64,000 bases of DNA from Lingula anatina (Eukaryota; Brachiopoda; Lingulata; Lingulida; Lingulidae). A program made the position numbers and the translations under genes. Under the pieces are notes generated by a model, which had not been told where the DNA came from, did no database searches, and saw only the letters and a program-made list of their open reading frames with translations. The stretch lies in contig NW_019775325.1 of the NCBI RefSeq assembly GCF_001039355.2, forward strand, positions 62,001 to 126,000, written 5' to 3'. Position 1 is the first letter of the stretch. Each line of letters starts with the position of its first letter. Of the stretch, positions 11,304-29,525 are shown in pieces.

Positions 11304-14237
11304 CTTGAAGTCATTGAGGGCTCATTCCCAATGAGACTACTGTTCTATTTAGACCTCATTCCCACAGGTTTAAGATTGATCTATCTCCATAGGGAGTCTC
11401 ACTAGATTACTGTCAGCTTAGCCGGCTTAAATGTCTGTCCCGCCTACTAAAAACTGTAAGGGGGTAATTAACTTCTGTGCTCGGTCGGCTGACAGCAATT
11501 TAGCGTGAACCCCCAGGGAGTTAGGTCGATCTAGTTGGATCGATCTAAATCTTTGGGAATGCACTCTTAGATTGATCAAACTCCACAGGGACTATCACAG
11601 AATGCAATCAGGTTAAAAAGCCTCCTCCCGCCATTGAGTACAATACAGAAAAGCTGGTGGTTATAAAAGTATGTTGGAAACTGGAGAAGGTGATCTTATT
11701 GCATTGGATGGATCTACATGGAATGAAAGTTACATTGGGAATGGAACCTAAGACCCTTTTCACCACATGGAATCACAACATTTTGAGAGATTAAAGCTCT
11801 TACTAATGGAGGCCTGTGCCATTTAACCAGATTAATTTTGACTCGTACAAATAGTTAAAAACAAACATGTTTAAAAGAGTTACCCCCCCCCCCCCACACA
11901 CACACACACAGTCAAAACAGTATAAGTATGCCACACCATGTGAAAAGGGCCTTTACTTTTAGCTGGATATGTTACAATTCCTGCCTCATCGGCATTCACT
12001 TCAAGCTTTCAGAATTTATTTCCAAGTTTGATCTTGACTAAATTTGGCCCATCATCAAGATTAAATAGGAAAACTGACAAGTTTTTTTTTTTTTTTTTTT
12101 TTTTTGGGGGGGGGGGGGAGGAGAGTTTAAAAGCTTGTTATTGTTTACCAAAAACCTTTCACACTTAAATTACCTAATAGCTTTCAGATCCTTTTTTAAT
12201 AGGTCTCATTTTACTTTCAAGCATGTATTTAGTTGAGGGTTCATACACAGTAGAAGGCTCCACCTCTCTAAACCACTAGACATGAATATAATGATCAAAC
12301 TACCACTGTAGTAAAATCCATGGTAATGTATAGAAGGTTTGAAAGGCTCTTTTCCCTATAATTTTAATTAAATTAAAAAATTTAATGGTGACAATCAAAT
12401 TTAATCTTGTACAGTTTATTTTGGGGATCTTTGTCTTCTTTTAAGGGTTTAGTTAAAATGTTTTATTGTGATATGGCCGTAAATTTCATTGACAAATTAA
12501 GTGATAGAAATGCTCCAAGTATCATTGGGTACTGGAGAATTCTGATGATTTATAACACCCTAGTGCAACAAAAGTGTAGGTTCCTATTATTGTGCAATAC
12601 AGGAACAAGTTATTTCAAAATGTCTGCAATATGTTTAATGGCTTTTAATTTATATTTAATCATGATATATATTCTCTAAGAAAATTATATTTGCTACTGT
12701 CCCATTCATCATTATACATTTCATAATGGCATCCAGCAATTTAAATGATTGATTATCTTTATTTACAGTACAAACTTTGAAACTGGAATAACTTTGTCAG
12801 AGACAAGAATATTCAAATACCAACATTTTGACCATTTTATAATATCCATGCTATCATTTCACAACTGCATTTTGTTTCTACTTGTACAATGTAAAACATT
12901 CCTTCACTTAAATTAAGCTTCATATGGCCTTATAAAAGTATATCTTATTTGCATTGATCTGCTAGTTTTTTAATACTTGGCAGAAAAGTACCTCATCATT
13001 TATTTAATGTCTCATCATTTATTGTATTTGCTTGGGTTTCCCCTGTGTAAGGCAAGGCCCCCTTTGGAATGAAACAACTACAGACTGGCTCTCCTCAAAA
13101 GGGTGAAAAAATTCAGTCATGGGTTACACTGTTAAGGTCTTCCATGGCAGATGTTTACTCTTAGTTAAGTTGGAGCTCTGGATATCCACAGCAGCACTCA
13201 GATAATTCACTTTATCAATTTTTGCATCAGTGGGTAAAATCATTGGCAGTAGGATAAAATTAGATTTGTAATAGGTCTCAGCTGCATGAATTGGACAGGC
13301 CAGTAAAATTTAAACCCAACAAATTCTAAAATGGTATCATGAATATTTGTAAAAGGGCTTTCAGTTTTTAAATGAGAATATTTATGGATACATGCTTCAT
13401 GAACAGCCCATCCCATTGCTTAGTTAGTTGTGAAGTGATATTAATGTGATCAATTGTTGCATACTTTATGCTCTTTAGTGTTAGTATGCCAGCTATGCAA
13501 ATTTGTTTACTTTTAGTACTGAAATGTATCCTGAAAAATCACATAACAATTCTGAATTAAGTGAATAAACATTCTCTTTTTATTCTTATTTCTTTGTAAT
13601 TTTTTTATTGACTAGTAACCAATATAAAAAGAAATCAAATCTTCAGCAAAAGACATACTTCGAGCACATTTTGCAGCTTTGAGCACTTTTGATAAGCGAA
13701 CACTGGCCACGTCTTTCATATACCCTAGTTGGTCATATACAGTATTTCAAGAGACCAATCGTGGTGACAGGGGTGCATGACAATAGTCACTATAGAACCT
13801 TCGGACCAATGAACCCCTTAATTAAAAAAAATGAAGAAAATGTTAAGAATTTTTTCAGACCAATGAACCTTCAAAATGTCAGGACTCTCCTGGTGACATT
13901 AGATGGCAGATAATTTCTCAAAACAGTTAATCATTTTGTTTACGTTTAATTATAATAGATATCAATAAAGAAAACTCAGTGAATCAAATAAGGATCCTGA
14001 GATCTCTCATTAGAAACTGGCCCAGATGCATTGGTCATAATATATGTAAATCCTCCAAGAATAACAATGTCTGTGTTAGTATCCATTTCTACACGTGGGT
14101 GAATAGAGATAAGAGACTTGTCTTACCACACTATGAAGACTGCTTCCCCACCAGTTTGAATTCATGTTCTCAAAGCCAAAAGTCCATAATGTAACCCCCC
14201 CCCCAAAAAAAAAAAAAAGGGCACCCCACCCAAGCAG
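11304..14237. other. Arylsulfatase 3' flank and intergenic DNA
   Basis: The first 450 bases after the stop are fold-back repeats (listed separately). Then come a C-run with (AC)n at about 11884-11910, a poly-T/poly-G tract at about 12081-12118, and AT-rich DNA with no convincing exon. A possible polyadenylation signal AATAAA lies at about 13564, far from the stop, so the true transcript end is unclear. Confidence 0.6.
11310..11760. mobile_element. Nested fold-back MITEs just after the arylsulfatase stop
   Basis: Several inverted repeats overlap. An outer pair is CTCATTCCCAATG near 11330 and CATTGGGAATGGAAC near 11735. An inner pair is CATTCCCACAGG near 11357 and TTTGGGAATGCAC near 11552, with matching CTGTCAGC/GCTGACAG arms. 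A third unit at about 11568-11709 resembles the elements at 37304 and 61099 (shared segment near GAAAAGCTGGTGGTTAT...TATGTTGGAAAC). Exact borders are uncertain because the copies are diverged and nested. Confidence 0.55.
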
Positions 14238-14675
14238 TCAATATGTGATGTATCCTTCCTCATCCTCCACCTCATCCTCTGTTGGCTGGACAGGTTTTCC
14301 TGTCCGTGGTATCCCACATATACACTCTCCACAGCATGTCCCGTTCCACATCCCCTGATCTGTGCAGCACATAATACTTCTATAGTGGGGCAGGCTCAGG
14401 GAGCAGGGAAACACAAGGCAAAAACAGCACCACATACATGCTAGTGGTATAAGTTTACAGAAACCCTTATCCCATGGGTAGAACCAGCGAGGGTCTGCCC
14501 CGTCCCCACAAAGGATTTCTGAGTCTGAGTATGGCGCTTGGGGTTTCCGTCTTAGCTCATTATGTTGAGATTTGCTGTTTATGAAGTCCCCTTGAGTTTG
14601 AGGTGGAAGTTCTTGGCCAACATTGCCTGTTGATATTTCACAGTGATCAACAAGGCCAGTAGCATTTCTATCCAT
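14238..14675 (-). CDS. Cysteine-rich hypothetical protein, 145 aa, unrecognised
   Basis: I do not recognise this protein. The frame starts at ATG 14675-14673, with an in-frame TAA about 30 nt upstream, and ends in TGA after EEGYITY. The N-terminal half is polar. The middle is cysteine- and aromatic-rich: KLIPLACMWCCFCLVFPCSL is a hydrophobic, possibly palmitoylated or membrane-inserted segment, followed by RSIMCC, NGTCCGECICG and an acidic tail (EDEVEDEEG). It has 14 cysteines in about 75 residues. Length and composition suggest a real protein rather than a chance frame, because random AT-rich DNA rarely keeps such a GC- and Cys-rich frame open. No partner exons were identified; it may be single-exon or the last exon of a gene. 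It sits tail-to-tail with the arylsulfatase. Confidence 0.5.
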   Translation of the reverse strand: MDRNATGLVDHCEISTGNVGQELPPQTQGDFINSKSQHNELRRKPQAPYSDSEILCGDGADPRWFYPWDKGFCKLIPLACMWCCFCLVFPCSLSLPHYRSIMCCTDQGMWNGTCCGECICGIPRTGKPVQPTEDEVEDEEGYITY

Positions 14676-15876
14676 GTGTTCATTTGCCAGACCTTTTTCT
14701 ATTTAATATCATGCCATTATTGCTTCCTTGGTGAAGTACTGAAGTTCTGAGATGATTCTTAGTTTTTAGTTTTAAAAATCCACAAAAGGTGCATTTCTCA
14801 CACGATGCTTAGAAACAATCTACAAAAAATCAAACAAAACGCGTGTAATTGTCACTGCTAATTAGCTTCTTTTCTTTAATTAAAAAAATTCATATAGGTG
14901 CGCTAAAGCATGAAAATTTTTATCCTACCGGTATGTAGTATGATAGAAAAGTCGTAACCATGCGCTCAAATGATATAAGGACATAATCCTTTTAATTTAA
15001 ATGCCAAACATTTCAGGCTTGAGTGAAAACATTATACTCTAGCTTTGTTGAAAGTATAAAGCAAACAAGTTAGTTCAACAAAACAAAGAATGTTCCAATG
15101 TATATTATTATCAGGACTTACTTAAAATCTTATCTTACAGCCACCTGCATCTCCAGGGCCTTGTTTACGTGACCTTGACCTTACAAGTGTTCATGACAAG
15201 CCCAACTCAAGACCTTTATATTTCACTAAACTAAACTCTGGTTACTTGGTGTATTCTCACCAGTTTAATGATATATGGAAAACTTCTAGGACAGCATCTG
15301 TTTGGAGTGATATTTTATTTTTATTGACAAAAAACTGAGCGTTCCTAGATAACTAATTTATTTACATCTATCAAATGTACTATATCAATTTTTTAATCTC
15401 CATCTCTCCAACATAACTATTTCAGTAGCTTTAAATGCTTTAATGAATTTTCAATGTATTTTCAGGCATCAAATATGAAATTTGAAGAAGCAACAGATTT
15501 TTTGGAGATTATGAAGACCAAGTTTTATGGTATAGTTAATAAAAGAATAATTTATTCTCAGTGACAGTACCATGTCACGGCATAAAGTTAGGCACTTTCA
15601 AAACAAGTAGCAATACTGTACTGTATATCATGGTTGAACTGGTAACCAATGGAAGTCCTTTATGGGTATGGCTTTCATTGTCAAGCAATATCATCCTTTC
15701 TTTAAACTATGCCCAAGATAGGAACAATTCAGATATGTACTAGCTGAAATGGTTGACAGGACTGTCAACTCGAAATATTTTGGTACTGTTAAAGTAAAGT
15801 GCAATTGTTTGGTAAAAAATTTCTAAATATGAGCTGCTGTTCTATTAATTCACATTGTTTCAACAAAGTATGTAAG
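14676..15876. other. Intergenic DNA, cysteine-rich ORF to CCDC59
   Basis: AT-rich with no recognised exon or repeat. TTTATT at 15551-15556 is AATAAA on the minus strand, about 320 nt beyond the CCDC59 stop, and is a candidate polyadenylation signal for that gene. Confidence 0.5.
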
Positions 15877-17443
15877 TTACTTTGCTTGAGCTTCAATTTT
15901 TTTCAATAAAAGATCCATTTGGTTAGCCATTACTGGCTGACCTTTGTAAGTCCTTTTGCACAGCTTTTTATGTTTAACTTGCTTCTTTTCTGAATACTGT
16001 TTTAATGCAATGTCCCTTTCTTTCCTCTTTTTGATCATCTCCTGTAATCATAAAATATGGCAACTTCACAAAATTGTTGTGAAACATGGTCTCACATTAT
16101 CCTATTATTTCAAGAGAAGTTTCAACAACACATAAAGAAAAAAGTCTTCTCATACTTAAATTTTTTCAGGATACTGTCTTTGCATATAAATAATATAAAT
16201 AATAAATCATAGAGGATATTTATTACTGCTTCCCACACCTCTGTTCAATTTATAACTTTACCATATGATATACCACCGCAGTACATGTCTAAAACAACAT
16301 TTAGCGGCTCTCACGACAAAGCTTTATTCAGAAGTTATCTGTATGATTTCCAACACCTATTTATCTGGCTACAATAGCTAGGATACAATATATTTTAATT
16401 TTTAATCCAGAACTGAAAGTGTATGAATTCAAGATTCTTTATGTATAGTTTATATCATGCTTATGCTTTTAAGTTTGGGATAACAGGTCATGCCAGTAAA
16501 AATATTCCCCTCCTTAAGCCCTCTAAAGTAAAATTATTGAAAAGTGGGTTGGCATGCCCAATCCCCCCCCCCCCCGGTTTCTCTCCCAGACCTTACCAGT
16601 ACCCACAAAACTAAAGACAGAGATATCATCATCCTATTTTGTTAAAATAGTAAATTTCTACACATTAAGCAGTCTCAGAAAAATAAACATGCTTGGCCTT
16701 GCCATCTGCTTCTGTCATTCTGATACAGTGTACCTCACCCCCAAACCTTGATTATAATACTCATTTGTTTACTTTTATATTACTGATTATCATATATATA
16801 TGCTGTAACTTACTTTGTGTTGGATTTCCTTTTCATGTTTTCGTTTTTGGAACTGTTTTTCTGCTTGCTTAAAAGCATCAACCTTTTTCTTCCTATAAAA
16901 TTAATCCAAAATTAAAGGAAACATTGAATATAGACCAATTAAGAAAGAAAGAAAGAAAATATCTCAATCATGCATACACCAGTACATGGTTAATATTATT
17001 ATTTTATTTATACTTACTTTACATTCTCTGTAGTTTTCACATATGTGACAGGTTTAGCACATTTGGATTTAGCATGCTCCTTTGCTTGGAGTTTCTTGTA
17101 TTGGTAGAATGCCTTTTTCTTAGTCTTGTCTGCAAATCCTTGGCCTAAAACAATTGAAATAAATAAATAAAAATAACAGAATTCTTAACACACAGCTCCA
17201 AGGTTGAATATGCATATGTTCAACCACTGAAATTCCTTCACGTTAACCCCCCATCAAAACAAAACTTATTTAAATCAATGCAGGCAAATGCAGTTGTCTC
17301 TAAGTAAAGGTGGGCATACCTTCCGCAGTGTTTCCCAAGTACTTTTTATGGAAGTTGTGGACAGGTTTTACTCGGCCTTTAGATCCATGTGGATAATTCC
17401 TTCCTTTAGGGAATCTTTCCATTCTCAATTGTACTGCTGTCAT
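15877..17443 (-). CDS. CCDC59: CCDC59 / TTF1-associated protein 26 homologue
   Basis: A small, very basic nucleolar coiled-coil protein of the TAP26/Fyv7 family linked to rRNA processing. Four exons on the minus strand: 17443-17320, 17144-17018, 16892-16814, 16041-15877. They total 495 nt (164 aa plus TAA), with GT-AG junctions and consistent phases. Seen in the protein: start MTAVQLRMERFPKGRN; a central Lys-rich block; and a long charged helix (KRKERDIALKQYSEKKQVKH). The C-terminal signature KGQPVMANQMDLLLKKIEAQ closely parallels the KGQP...QMEYLL.KI end of vertebrate CCDC59. It is shorter than human CCDC59 (241 aa), mainly through a shorter middle. It is divergent from ZC3H11A. Confidence 0.85.
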
Positions 17444-19307
17444 GTACTTAAATTTTAAAAATGATTTCCACTTTATTTTTATGAGATACTAAATCATTCC
17501 ATCCACAAAAACGCCGCTTTTAGCGATAAAGCCACCGACAGTACATGTTCATGGGCGCAGACATATTGGATACCGAGAAGTCACTATTTGGCGATTTTTT
17601 TCATAACAAAGAATATGTCACGCATATACAGTATAATATTCACCAATAAAATAAAAAATACATATCACTTTCATCGAATAGCATATATTTTAGATTTATT
17701 CTGGTAAAGAAATTTAGGGGGACAGGTCTCGCGCATTCTCGCCTTAATGAGAAGCACGCCGGAAAAGAAGAAACGACATTTTTACTTATATTAAATATAT
17801 GATCAAAAGTCGTCTGTAGGTATTGTATTTAAAAGTAAGAATGATTCAATTTACACAGCTTCCATCTAGTCTTCGAAAAATACCCTGTTCAAACTTAATA
17901 GCTTCGAAACCACGTAAACGTAAAAGTGCGCGTGGCAGTACTGACGGCCTTCGTCGAGGACGAAGTCGTTATGAAGTTTTTAGGGATGGGTTGAGCTGAA
18001 ACCTTTGTGGTTTTGTAAAGGGCCCAGTTTTGAATTTGCTCGTTTACTAAAATGTCACTGTTGTGCTTCAATGGCAATTTTCTCAAAAAAAGAATCCCTG
18101 TTATATCCGCGACCCATGGACTTGCGCCTTGGGTTGGAACCCCTCCAGGCTGTACACTGCTCTATGTATTAGGATTTACATTTTTAGAACAGGATAGGGT
18201 GTCAAATTCGTTGGACAATAATATCTAAAAACTCTCATATGGTCCAGATTTGTTATTATTTGTCATTACTTTAGGTTCGAAAAATGTAAAACTTGCGCTT
18301 TTCTTTTTTGTGCGAAAGAAAGGCACTAGGTAGGAATAAGTAGACACGTTGCTGTACATTAAGTTGGTGTACTCATAGGAAAACATCAATACATAGCCCA
18401 GTTATGGTAAAGATGATTTGAAGAATACATGCGAGGTTGTTCTTCTGGTTTGTGATATTCAATGTCCGTGAAAACCTTGGAAGTTAAATGGACAACTTGA
18501 AAATAATATTTCTTGTTCCCTCTCCCCATATTATTTTCACTTAAAAACATTTTCTGATATACAGAAAACTAAACGTGACTTTTCAAACTCCTGAAACAAA
18601 ATTTTGATTCACACATAGAATAAGAAGATTTTAAAGGTTTTTATATATATATATTAATGGCATTTTGGAAATTTGATCAAAATTTAAAAGTTAAGAAAGT
18701 TAAAAGGATTTCCCATGACTGACCATGGAATGACCACCAGCAACAACTCTAACTAAATTTTTTGGTAAGTGGATTTTTTACTTGTATGCTTCACGTTTAA
18801 TTTATAATTATTATTATTACTGTGGACACATAAATGTCTTATTTGTCACATTTACCATCATAAAATAAAATATGATAGTGTACATTGATTAATTATAAAG
18901 TTAATGACATGTTTTTTTTTTCTTTATTTTATAGTGTCCATTGCAATGGAAACCATCCACAGTACAAAGAAAAGAAAATTCCCTATTAAAAAAAAAATTG
19001 AAGTGCCGTTTGTCATCTGCTGTTGTTAGAGCTACTTGTCTGAATTTGGACATTGATCATGCAGTATTCAGTTGCCTATTTCTTTGGAATTTGAAAACCA
19101 TTCATCTGAAAGAGGATCAAAGAAGGTTTGGGGAAAAGCTGAATTCTTTGGAACCATTCAGTTGATATTCCCGTTATTCAGCAGTGTTATTGATGACAAA
19201 ATGGTGACAGGATTCCTTGGACTATCATTACATTTTTGAAATTAAAAAAAAAAAAAATTCCTCATCGCATTCGATTTTATCATCAGCAAGGTTTTTAAGG
19301 GCAGACC
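17444..19307. other. Divergent intergenic region CCDC59/ZC3H11A
   Basis: 1.86 kb between two start codons on opposite strands. It should hold both promoters and any 5' noncoding exon of ZC3H11A. A donor-like GGTAAGTGG near 18764, acceptor-like TTTTATAG near 18934 and TCATCAG near 19286 could outline untranslated exons, but this cannot be proven here. A short TA run lies near 18644. Confidence 0.5.
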
Positions 19308-25301
<5,994 letters not shown>

Positions 25302-26492
25302 CTTTCTAACCGATGTGGAATAATTCTTCTGCTGTGATCAGCATACCTCATTTATTTTACAAAAAGTGGGATCACTCTTCATAATCTATGGGAAGTTGTA
25401 TAATAACAAAAGACGGGTTATGTTAAAAAAAAAAAGCTTCATGATTTGCGAGTGACCTAGTCATATGTGCCGAGACCTAAGTAGTGTTAATACTCATTTC
25501 TTCTGCAAATTTACTTGAACTTGGTGAAAACAAAAGTCAATTTTGCCTCTGTAAGTAGAAATTTCTGGAAAAGGTATTGAAAAACACATTCCAAGTTACA
25601 GTATGGTTGAATTGATTTGGAAATATTCAGTGAATTTTTATGTCGCATATGAGATAAGTACTATTAACTTGAACGTTATTTAAATCAATAGAGAATGAAA
25701 CAACGTTGATTAAAATTTGTGACTTCATCCTTGATAATTAGTTTGCAATGGTTTATTTTTAGCAAAATTATTTTCCTGGAGGGAGTCTGTTTTCCCACAA
25801 ATTCTGTACACGATCCACAGCATGTACGTTCCATGTCAATGTTAAGTTTAATTTTCATATAACAAAAAAAAAAAAAAAAGAACACATGGCTGTGATCATA
25901 TGACTGTAAAGATATCTTCAGTTGTATTGTCTCCTATAATAACATGCTTTATATTTTTTAATTAAAAGCTCTGGATCTTTTAGAAAAGAGGACTCTCAAG
26001 GTCATGGTTTGACCATGTAATGCATGCAATTATTGGTGTAATGAATTGTAATCCTTTACAGTAACTGTGCTTGATTACCTTGTTTACTATAACAAAGTGA
26101 GTAAATTACTTTTATACAAAAATATACTTTATTCTGTTTTTCTTTGTGAATTACATGCAAATGATAATGAATATCCAGATTTATGGATAAGTGATATTTG
26201 GCGATACGTTCCAGATGCTTTGATGAGTATGATGTTATTCTTTCAAACAGATCCAATCAATGAAGACAAAGTTGACTTGTCTGTCCAAAACCACTTCTCC
26301 TGTGAGAAAACCACAGGTTTTTAGCTTCCAATGATTGTACGAAGAATTAAATTACTTGAATCAGACCATCACTGCCGTTGACACCCATAAGCTGGATCCT
26401 TGGTCAAAGCAAATGCTTTTTCTTTGGATTTCCTTATTTCCCATTGGCCTGAACAGACCATTTTGCATTCCAACATAATGTCAAGTTCAGAG
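25302..26492. other. Convergent intergenic region ZC3H11A/PIFO
   Basis: Holds both 3' untranslated regions. ATTAAA near 25961 is a possible ZC3H11A signal. TTTATT at 26128-26133 is AATAAA on the minus strand, about 360 nt past the PIFO stop. Short poly-A tracts only; no other gene seen. Confidence 0.5.
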
Positions 26493-28783
26493 TCATTTGT
26501 AATACAGTTTCAGATATGCCAGCCTTCTTTCATACTTTTTTGTTTCTTTTGTACTGAGAAGCTGTAAAAGAAGAAAAAGAAAGTAAATAACAATGTTCAA
26601 TACATCTAAATGCAACTTTTTAAATAACATCCATATCTAACATTTATTTTTAAAGGTACATACGAACTGAGCATCGGTGGATCGTGGATTCCCAGTAACA
26701 CATGTAAACCACTTCTACTAGATCTTATATGACTCAAATAAATTTGACATGCCAAGGGATAAACTGAATAGATCACTCGATCAGCCATAAAAGACCTTTA
26801 GACTGCTCCTTTCTTTAAATTTTTGGTTGTAAATTTAACCTACTTCCCTGACCTACTTTCCTGCCCCATTAACATACAGCTTAGAATGCCAGCAGAAAAA
26901 TCTGTTCAAACATCATTTTCGGGTAAAATTAAACATTGCCTTTTGGTAATTCTCTTAGTTATACTACTTGAAACTATATGCTGGCATTTGGTTGGTTTTT
27001 GTGACAAAAAATTGACTTTGTATGCATCTTTAAAAATTGTGACAATGTTGTTCAGGAATTTGACCTACCTTTTCTGTATTAGGCTGCAGTGTGCTCTTGA
27101 TGGTCACTGCTGGGAGATTGATTGGAGCCCCACCAAATGACTGGTGCCACTGCACTTTCCTGTTTCTTGGAATCTCATGTTCATATGTTCCAGCACTGAA
27201 AAAATAAAAGATGAGCATAAACTTTAATAAATAAGAGAAGATTATGAGTACATGTTTAGAATCCCTTACCTACATCGGTGACATTTTAAAATTAATGCAC
27301 TCTGACTGAAGGATCTGTTGGATCAAGAGTCTTATTATGATCTAGATGATTATTATGATCAGATTTGGTTTAAATTACTCAGGTAAACAGCAACTTGTGA
27401 CCAATAAGTAAAAAAAAAAAAGAGGTGAGAAAACAGCTAGTAAATTCTAACAATAGATAATTTAACAAGATTAAAGAAATCAATTCACAGGAATATGTCA
27501 AAGTATTACTTACCCAGGTACAGATTCTTCAATCTCTCTTTTGTAAACAGGAAATCTGTCTGCAGCTGCATTAAAAGGTTTGTAGCTAGGTGTGAACTCT
27601 ATGGGGTCAGTGACCTTAGTCTGGTACTCTGGAGGAGCTGGGGTTACTTCCTGGGATAAACAAAGGAATAGTATTAGGAAAATTATTATTATAAAACTGA
27701 CATTACCTTTATAACGGAGACCAACATTTTTTCTGTATAATTAACTAAAATATGGGCTTAAAAGTATTCTGAGCATGCATCTCCCTCAATTAAGAGATGC
27801 TAATTCTAAAACAAACAAACAAAAAGACATGTATGTACACAAAATACAAAAATTAAAAAGAATTATAACATGTACACAATGATACAAATAATGTTCAAAT
27901 ATAACAAGACTCACCTTAAACTCTTTCCTAAACCTTGGACCTGTTCTTGCTCCCATTGTATAACCTTTTTGACTAGTAAGGTACGTGTCAATCTGATATT
28001 TGAAGTTGCTAACCTGTGACATGAAAACAATATATTATTTTTTCTTGCCTTATTTCAGTTATCTCTGTTTTTTACAACTTGCCTCAAATATATAAATAAA
28101 TTTTAATTATAAAACTATATAAAGTTATCAATAACAGTAGTATATAAATTTATATGAACACTTTTACCAATCCTTATACTTTTATTTGTTTTTCACAAAT
28201 ATAACTTGTTTCTGCTGACCTACCTCCTCATTATTGTAGCATCCTGGCCCAGTGTTAGGTTGACCTCTCAAGGGTTTCAGATCATTTCCAAATCTATTGG
28301 GAGCCATATGGACAGGAAACAGTGTCCTGTTCTGTGTGGTGCCAAAGGACACATTTAGCTTTCTTGGTTCTGGATGAAGAAATTGCTTAATATTACTTGC
28401 AAATCCAGTCAGACGTTTTATAAACAACATCTTGCTGTTACAATTTTGATCAAAATAGTAAATATTTGTGATTCGTAGATTATATAACTTTTGGACAAAA
28501 TAAAATAATAATGACTGTCCATTTTTAAAAAGCGTGAATTCAATATTTGGGGAGATGCAGACTTCATATATTTGGAGGGCGAGGCTCTGAACATGTAACT
28601 TTAACCAGCTACTTAACCACGTCTTTATAATTCTGAAATACCTATCCCAAATCCGTCCACAAATCTGTAGAAAGTGGATATGAGAAATTATTATAATTTT
28701 ATGCAGCTTATAAAATCTGCATGAACTAATAAACATAGAGAATGTGTAAAGAAACCATTATTCCTACCTTCCAAAATGTCCAT
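26493..28783 (-). CDS. PIFO: Protein pitchfork (ciliary microtubule-associated)
   Basis: Pitchfork acts at the cilium and basal body, where it is tied to cilium disassembly and microtubule inner proteins. Six exons on the minus strand: 28783-28768, 28369-28224, 28013-27915, 27650-27514, 27195-27069, 26561-26493. They total 594 nt = 197 aa plus TGA, close to the roughly 191 aa of the human protein. Recognised blocks: SFGTTQNRTLFPVHMAPNRF, LKPLRGQPNTGPGCYNNEE, QKGYTMGARTGPRF, the P-G-x-G-x-Y block (VPGAGTYEHE) and WHQSFGGAP. The last exon (TKKYERRLAYLKLYY) is the least certain but has a good acceptor and the right phase. The start exon is only 16 nt (MDILE). Head-to-head with GTF2H1. Confidence 0.85.
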
Positions 28784-29525
28784 CTCGATGTGTGCGCGTA
28801 GCCTTTGCTAACTTTCTACTTTATCGAACCCCTTGTCTCACAATCATGAGTATGTGTATGTGTGTATCGTTGTCACCAGCAACTGAGTCGATAGTGGGTA
28901 CTCCTCATGCCGTAAAACGTAAAGTACCAAAACAAGATAGTCGTAATAGTACCCCAGAATGCACCGGTCAACATGTTACACTACGTGATGCCTGTAGATC
29001 GTACATCAGTCAATAAGTATACATTTGCTCACTTTGTAAGTTAAATGTATTTTCGATCAATTAAGAGTATACATCAGAGGTTGTGCTTGATTCCAAATAA
29101 TCGTCTGGGGCATTAAGTAAGTACGTGATATTGTAGATGCACTTGTTCCTCAAGTGCGATGTTCCTCTATCGTCGCATTTCAAGGCCGAGTTCTCAACCA
29201 GAGCGTGGCTTTGTTGCGAATAGATAAATGAATGATTGTGGGACTTTCTCCCTTTATTAAAAGCGCATACAAAATCTTGTAAATGACAATGTCCCTTGGA
29301 ATTTTTTTATTAATAAATGTGGACATGATATTAGATAGGTCACCATTACTTACTGTTTTGAAGCTACACCAGTGACTGAGTGAGTGTCATTAGTTATCAC
29401 AAGGAGAAAAATAAAACGTATAACATGGTGCCATCATTAAAAACTAATTTTTATATTACAGACAGTGGAAGAACAATGAAGACACTGCAACATAGATAGG
29501 AAAATAAGTTGACAGCAGTGCCACA
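28784..29525. promoter_or_regulatory. Divergent PIFO/GTF2H1 intergenic region
   Basis: 742 bp separate the two start codons on opposite strands, so both promoters and 5' untranslated sequence lie here. An acceptor-like TATATTACAG ending at 29461 suggests the GTF2H1 start exon begins at 29462 after a noncoding exon. No TATA box is obvious at a supportable position. Confidence 0.5.

Noticed and set aside
18941-19165. 74-codon plus-strand frame upstream of ZC3H11A
   Set aside because: No domain and no phase link to the first coding exon; at most untranslated leader.
28182-28736. 184-codon minus-strand frame
   Set aside because: Its distal third is the PIFO exon 28369-28224. The rest is intron read-through upstream of a clear acceptor.
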